DNA from: CAYZDV01 sp964477275
GTDB lineage: Bacteria > Acidobacteriota > Aminicenantia > Aminicenantales > Aminicenantaceae
Direction of reading: 5' to 3'
DNA length: 6,353 bases
Assembly (NCBI GenBank): GCA_964477275.1
Contig: CAYZDV010000115.1
Coordinates: 1 to 6,353 of the forward strand
Shown here: positions 5,407 to 6,353 of the stretch, piece after piece
Layout: the number at the start of each line of letters is the position of its first letter
How positions within the stretch are numbered: the first letter of the stretch is position 1
Notes under the pieces: model-generated
What the model saw: the letters and a program-made list of their open reading frames with translations, nothing else
The model's database searches: none
Told to the model about the DNA's origin: nothing
Position numbers and translations under genes: made by a program

Positions 5407-6273
5407 TTAAAGCGTCAGAACAATGGCCCGGGCAATCTCTTCGATGACAGAATCGGGCACTCCGTCAGGAGTGTCGGACTGGAACCGCATGTCGCACTGG
5501 TCGTTGATATAATCGACAACGACAAACTTCCCATCAACTGTCTGGACGACTTCCGTGGAGAAAAACTCGAGTGCGGCGATCTGATGGATGACTCTGGTGA
5601 TACTAAAGAGTTCCTTGAAGAGCTCTTCCTCCTCGGGAGTGAGCCTGTGGTAGACGTGAGTCCTGTCATCCCAGAAGCAGGGAATCACTTTCCCGCAGGT
5701 GAAAAACACTCTGAACCAGCATCTCCGGCCGCGGAATTCGCGGGGCGAGATGTGCTGCTGGGCGAGAATCATCTTCTCCGGATACTGTTCCCTCAACCGT
5801 TCGATGTCCCGAACAAACCGCGCACCGACCACGACGCCTTCTCCTCCTCCCTGGCCCTCCACGGTTTTCAACACAAAGGGCCGTCCGATGGTCTCCAGGG
5901 CATGCTCATCGATGCTGTCCCCGGGAGAGAACATCAGAGTGTGGGGAACCAAAAGACCGCTGTTCATCAACTCGAGGTGCATCACGGCTCTGTTATGAGT
6001 TCTGGCGGCTTTTTCCGGATCGTTGATGATGCGGCAGTTCCTTTCCTGATGAAACCGGAGGACGGGCAGGAAAGCGGGGTCGCCGTCGGTGGCCCTGTCC
6101 AGGACGACTCTGAAGAACAGCTCTCCGGCCTTCATCCTGGCCAGGCTCTCTTCCAGATTGTGCGGAGCAACAAGGTAGGAGGTCCTCCCCTCCCTCTGAC
6201 AGACCGAATCCACAAGAGCAACGAACCTCTCGTCGTATTCCCATTCCCAGAGGATGCCTATGTCTCTGACCAT
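5407..6273 (-). CDS. ATP-grasp protein related to RimK/glutathione synthetase ligases, function unknown
   Basis: The 288-residue protein has an ATP-grasp arrangement: an N-terminal alpha/beta part (about 1-80), then INDPEKAARTHNR (about 83-95), resembling the inter-domain element of RimK-like ligases. RPFVLKTVEGQGGGEGVVVG (about 131-150) provides the ATP-binding Lys136 and a glycine-rich loop. CWFRVFFTCGKVI (about 185-197) follows. LEFFSTEVV and VVVDYINDQCDMR (about 235-263) hold the likely Mg2+ ligands Glu241, Asp254 and Asn257. Members activate a carboxylate as acyl phosphate and join it to an amine or thiol. Two positions look atypical: Arg95 where RimK-like enzymes tend to have Lys, and Asp254 where Glu is common. 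No in-frame start lies upstream of the ATG at 6273 before a stop, and the ribosome site is weak (CGGA, 8-base spacing). The gene converges on gpgS with 3 bases between stops. The substrate is unknown; modification of the neighbouring solute is only a speculation. Confidence 0.7.
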   Translation of the reverse strand: MVRDIGILWEWEYDERFVALVDSVCQREGRTSYLVAPHNLEESLARMKAGELFFRVVLDRATDGDPAFLPVLRFHQERNCRIINDPEKAARTHNRAVMHLELMNSGLLVPHTLMFSPGDSIDEHALETIGRPFVLKTVEGQGGGEGVVVGARFVRDIERLREQYPEKMILAQQHISPREFRGRRCWFRVFFTCGKVIPCFWDDRTHVYHRLTPEEEELFKELFSITRVIHQIAALEFFSTEVVQTVDGKFVVVDYINDQCDMRFQSDTPDGVPDSVIEEIARAIVLTL

Positions 6274-6353
6274 TCGTTCAGTCCGCAGTCAAATAAATCG
6301 TTTTCGGTCTTCTTCCCATTCATAACACAAAAAGAGCGAAAAACCGAGAAAAA
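6274..6353. other. AT-rich region upstream of the ATP-grasp gene
   Basis: These 80 bases up to the window edge lack a recognised gene. On the minus strand they contain pyrimidine-rich runs and a poor -10-like TATGAA without a matching -35. A 21-codon frame starting at 6323 (minus) overlaps the ATP-grasp start but has no ribosome site. The promoter of the ATP-grasp gene may lie here or beyond the window. Confidence 0.3.

Noticed and set aside
6303..6347. Promoter of the ATP-grasp gene in the right-edge AT-rich stretch
   Set aside because: The best -10 match is 4 of 6 and no -35 lies at suitable spacing.

Overview
The window reads as a chromosomal segment of a Gram-negative (diderm) bacterium of moderate GC content. 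It has a lipobox lipoprotein, an MscS-type channel, sigma70-like promoters and purine-rich Shine-Dalgarno sites. The phylum cannot be fixed from the sequence alone. An Acidobacteriota/Aminicenantes-like or similar environmental lineage is only a guess from codon use and gene style. Nothing indicates a phage, plasmid, transposon, CRISPR array or stable RNA gene.

Layout. Positions 1-299 (minus) hold the N-terminal part of an MscS-family mechanosensitive channel, cut by the window edge. Positions 487-1461 (minus) encode a coiled-coil lipoprotein with a LysM-like segment, transcribed towards mscS. An AT-rich 322-base divergent region (1462-1783) carries a good promoter in each direction. Positions 1784-3112 (plus) encode a glycerate 2-kinase of the GckA/TtuD (MOFRL) family. 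After a 218-base gap, a near-consensus promoter (TTGACA, 17 bases, TATTAT) leads into a two-gene operon: a HAD phosphatase of the mannosyl/glucosyl-3-phosphoglycerate phosphatase family (3331-4158, GTG start) and a GpgS-type glucosyl-3-phosphoglycerate synthase (4192-5403). An uncharacterised ATP-grasp protein (5407-6273, minus) converges on this operon, with 3 bases between the stop codons. The last 80 bases are an AT-rich leader with no convincing feature.

How the genes fit together. The synthase joins a sugar from a nucleotide donor to 3-phosphoglycerate, and the phosphatase removes the phosphate to give a glycosylglycerate, a charged compatible solute made under salt, heat or nitrogen stress. 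Glycerate kinase could return glycerate released from the solute (or from other catabolism) to 2-phosphoglycerate and hence to 3-phosphoglycerate. MscS could vent solute on hypo-osmotic shock. The synthase/phosphatase pairing is well supported. The wider osmoadaptation reading is inference from proximity. The least explained elements are the ATP-grasp protein and the lipoprotein.
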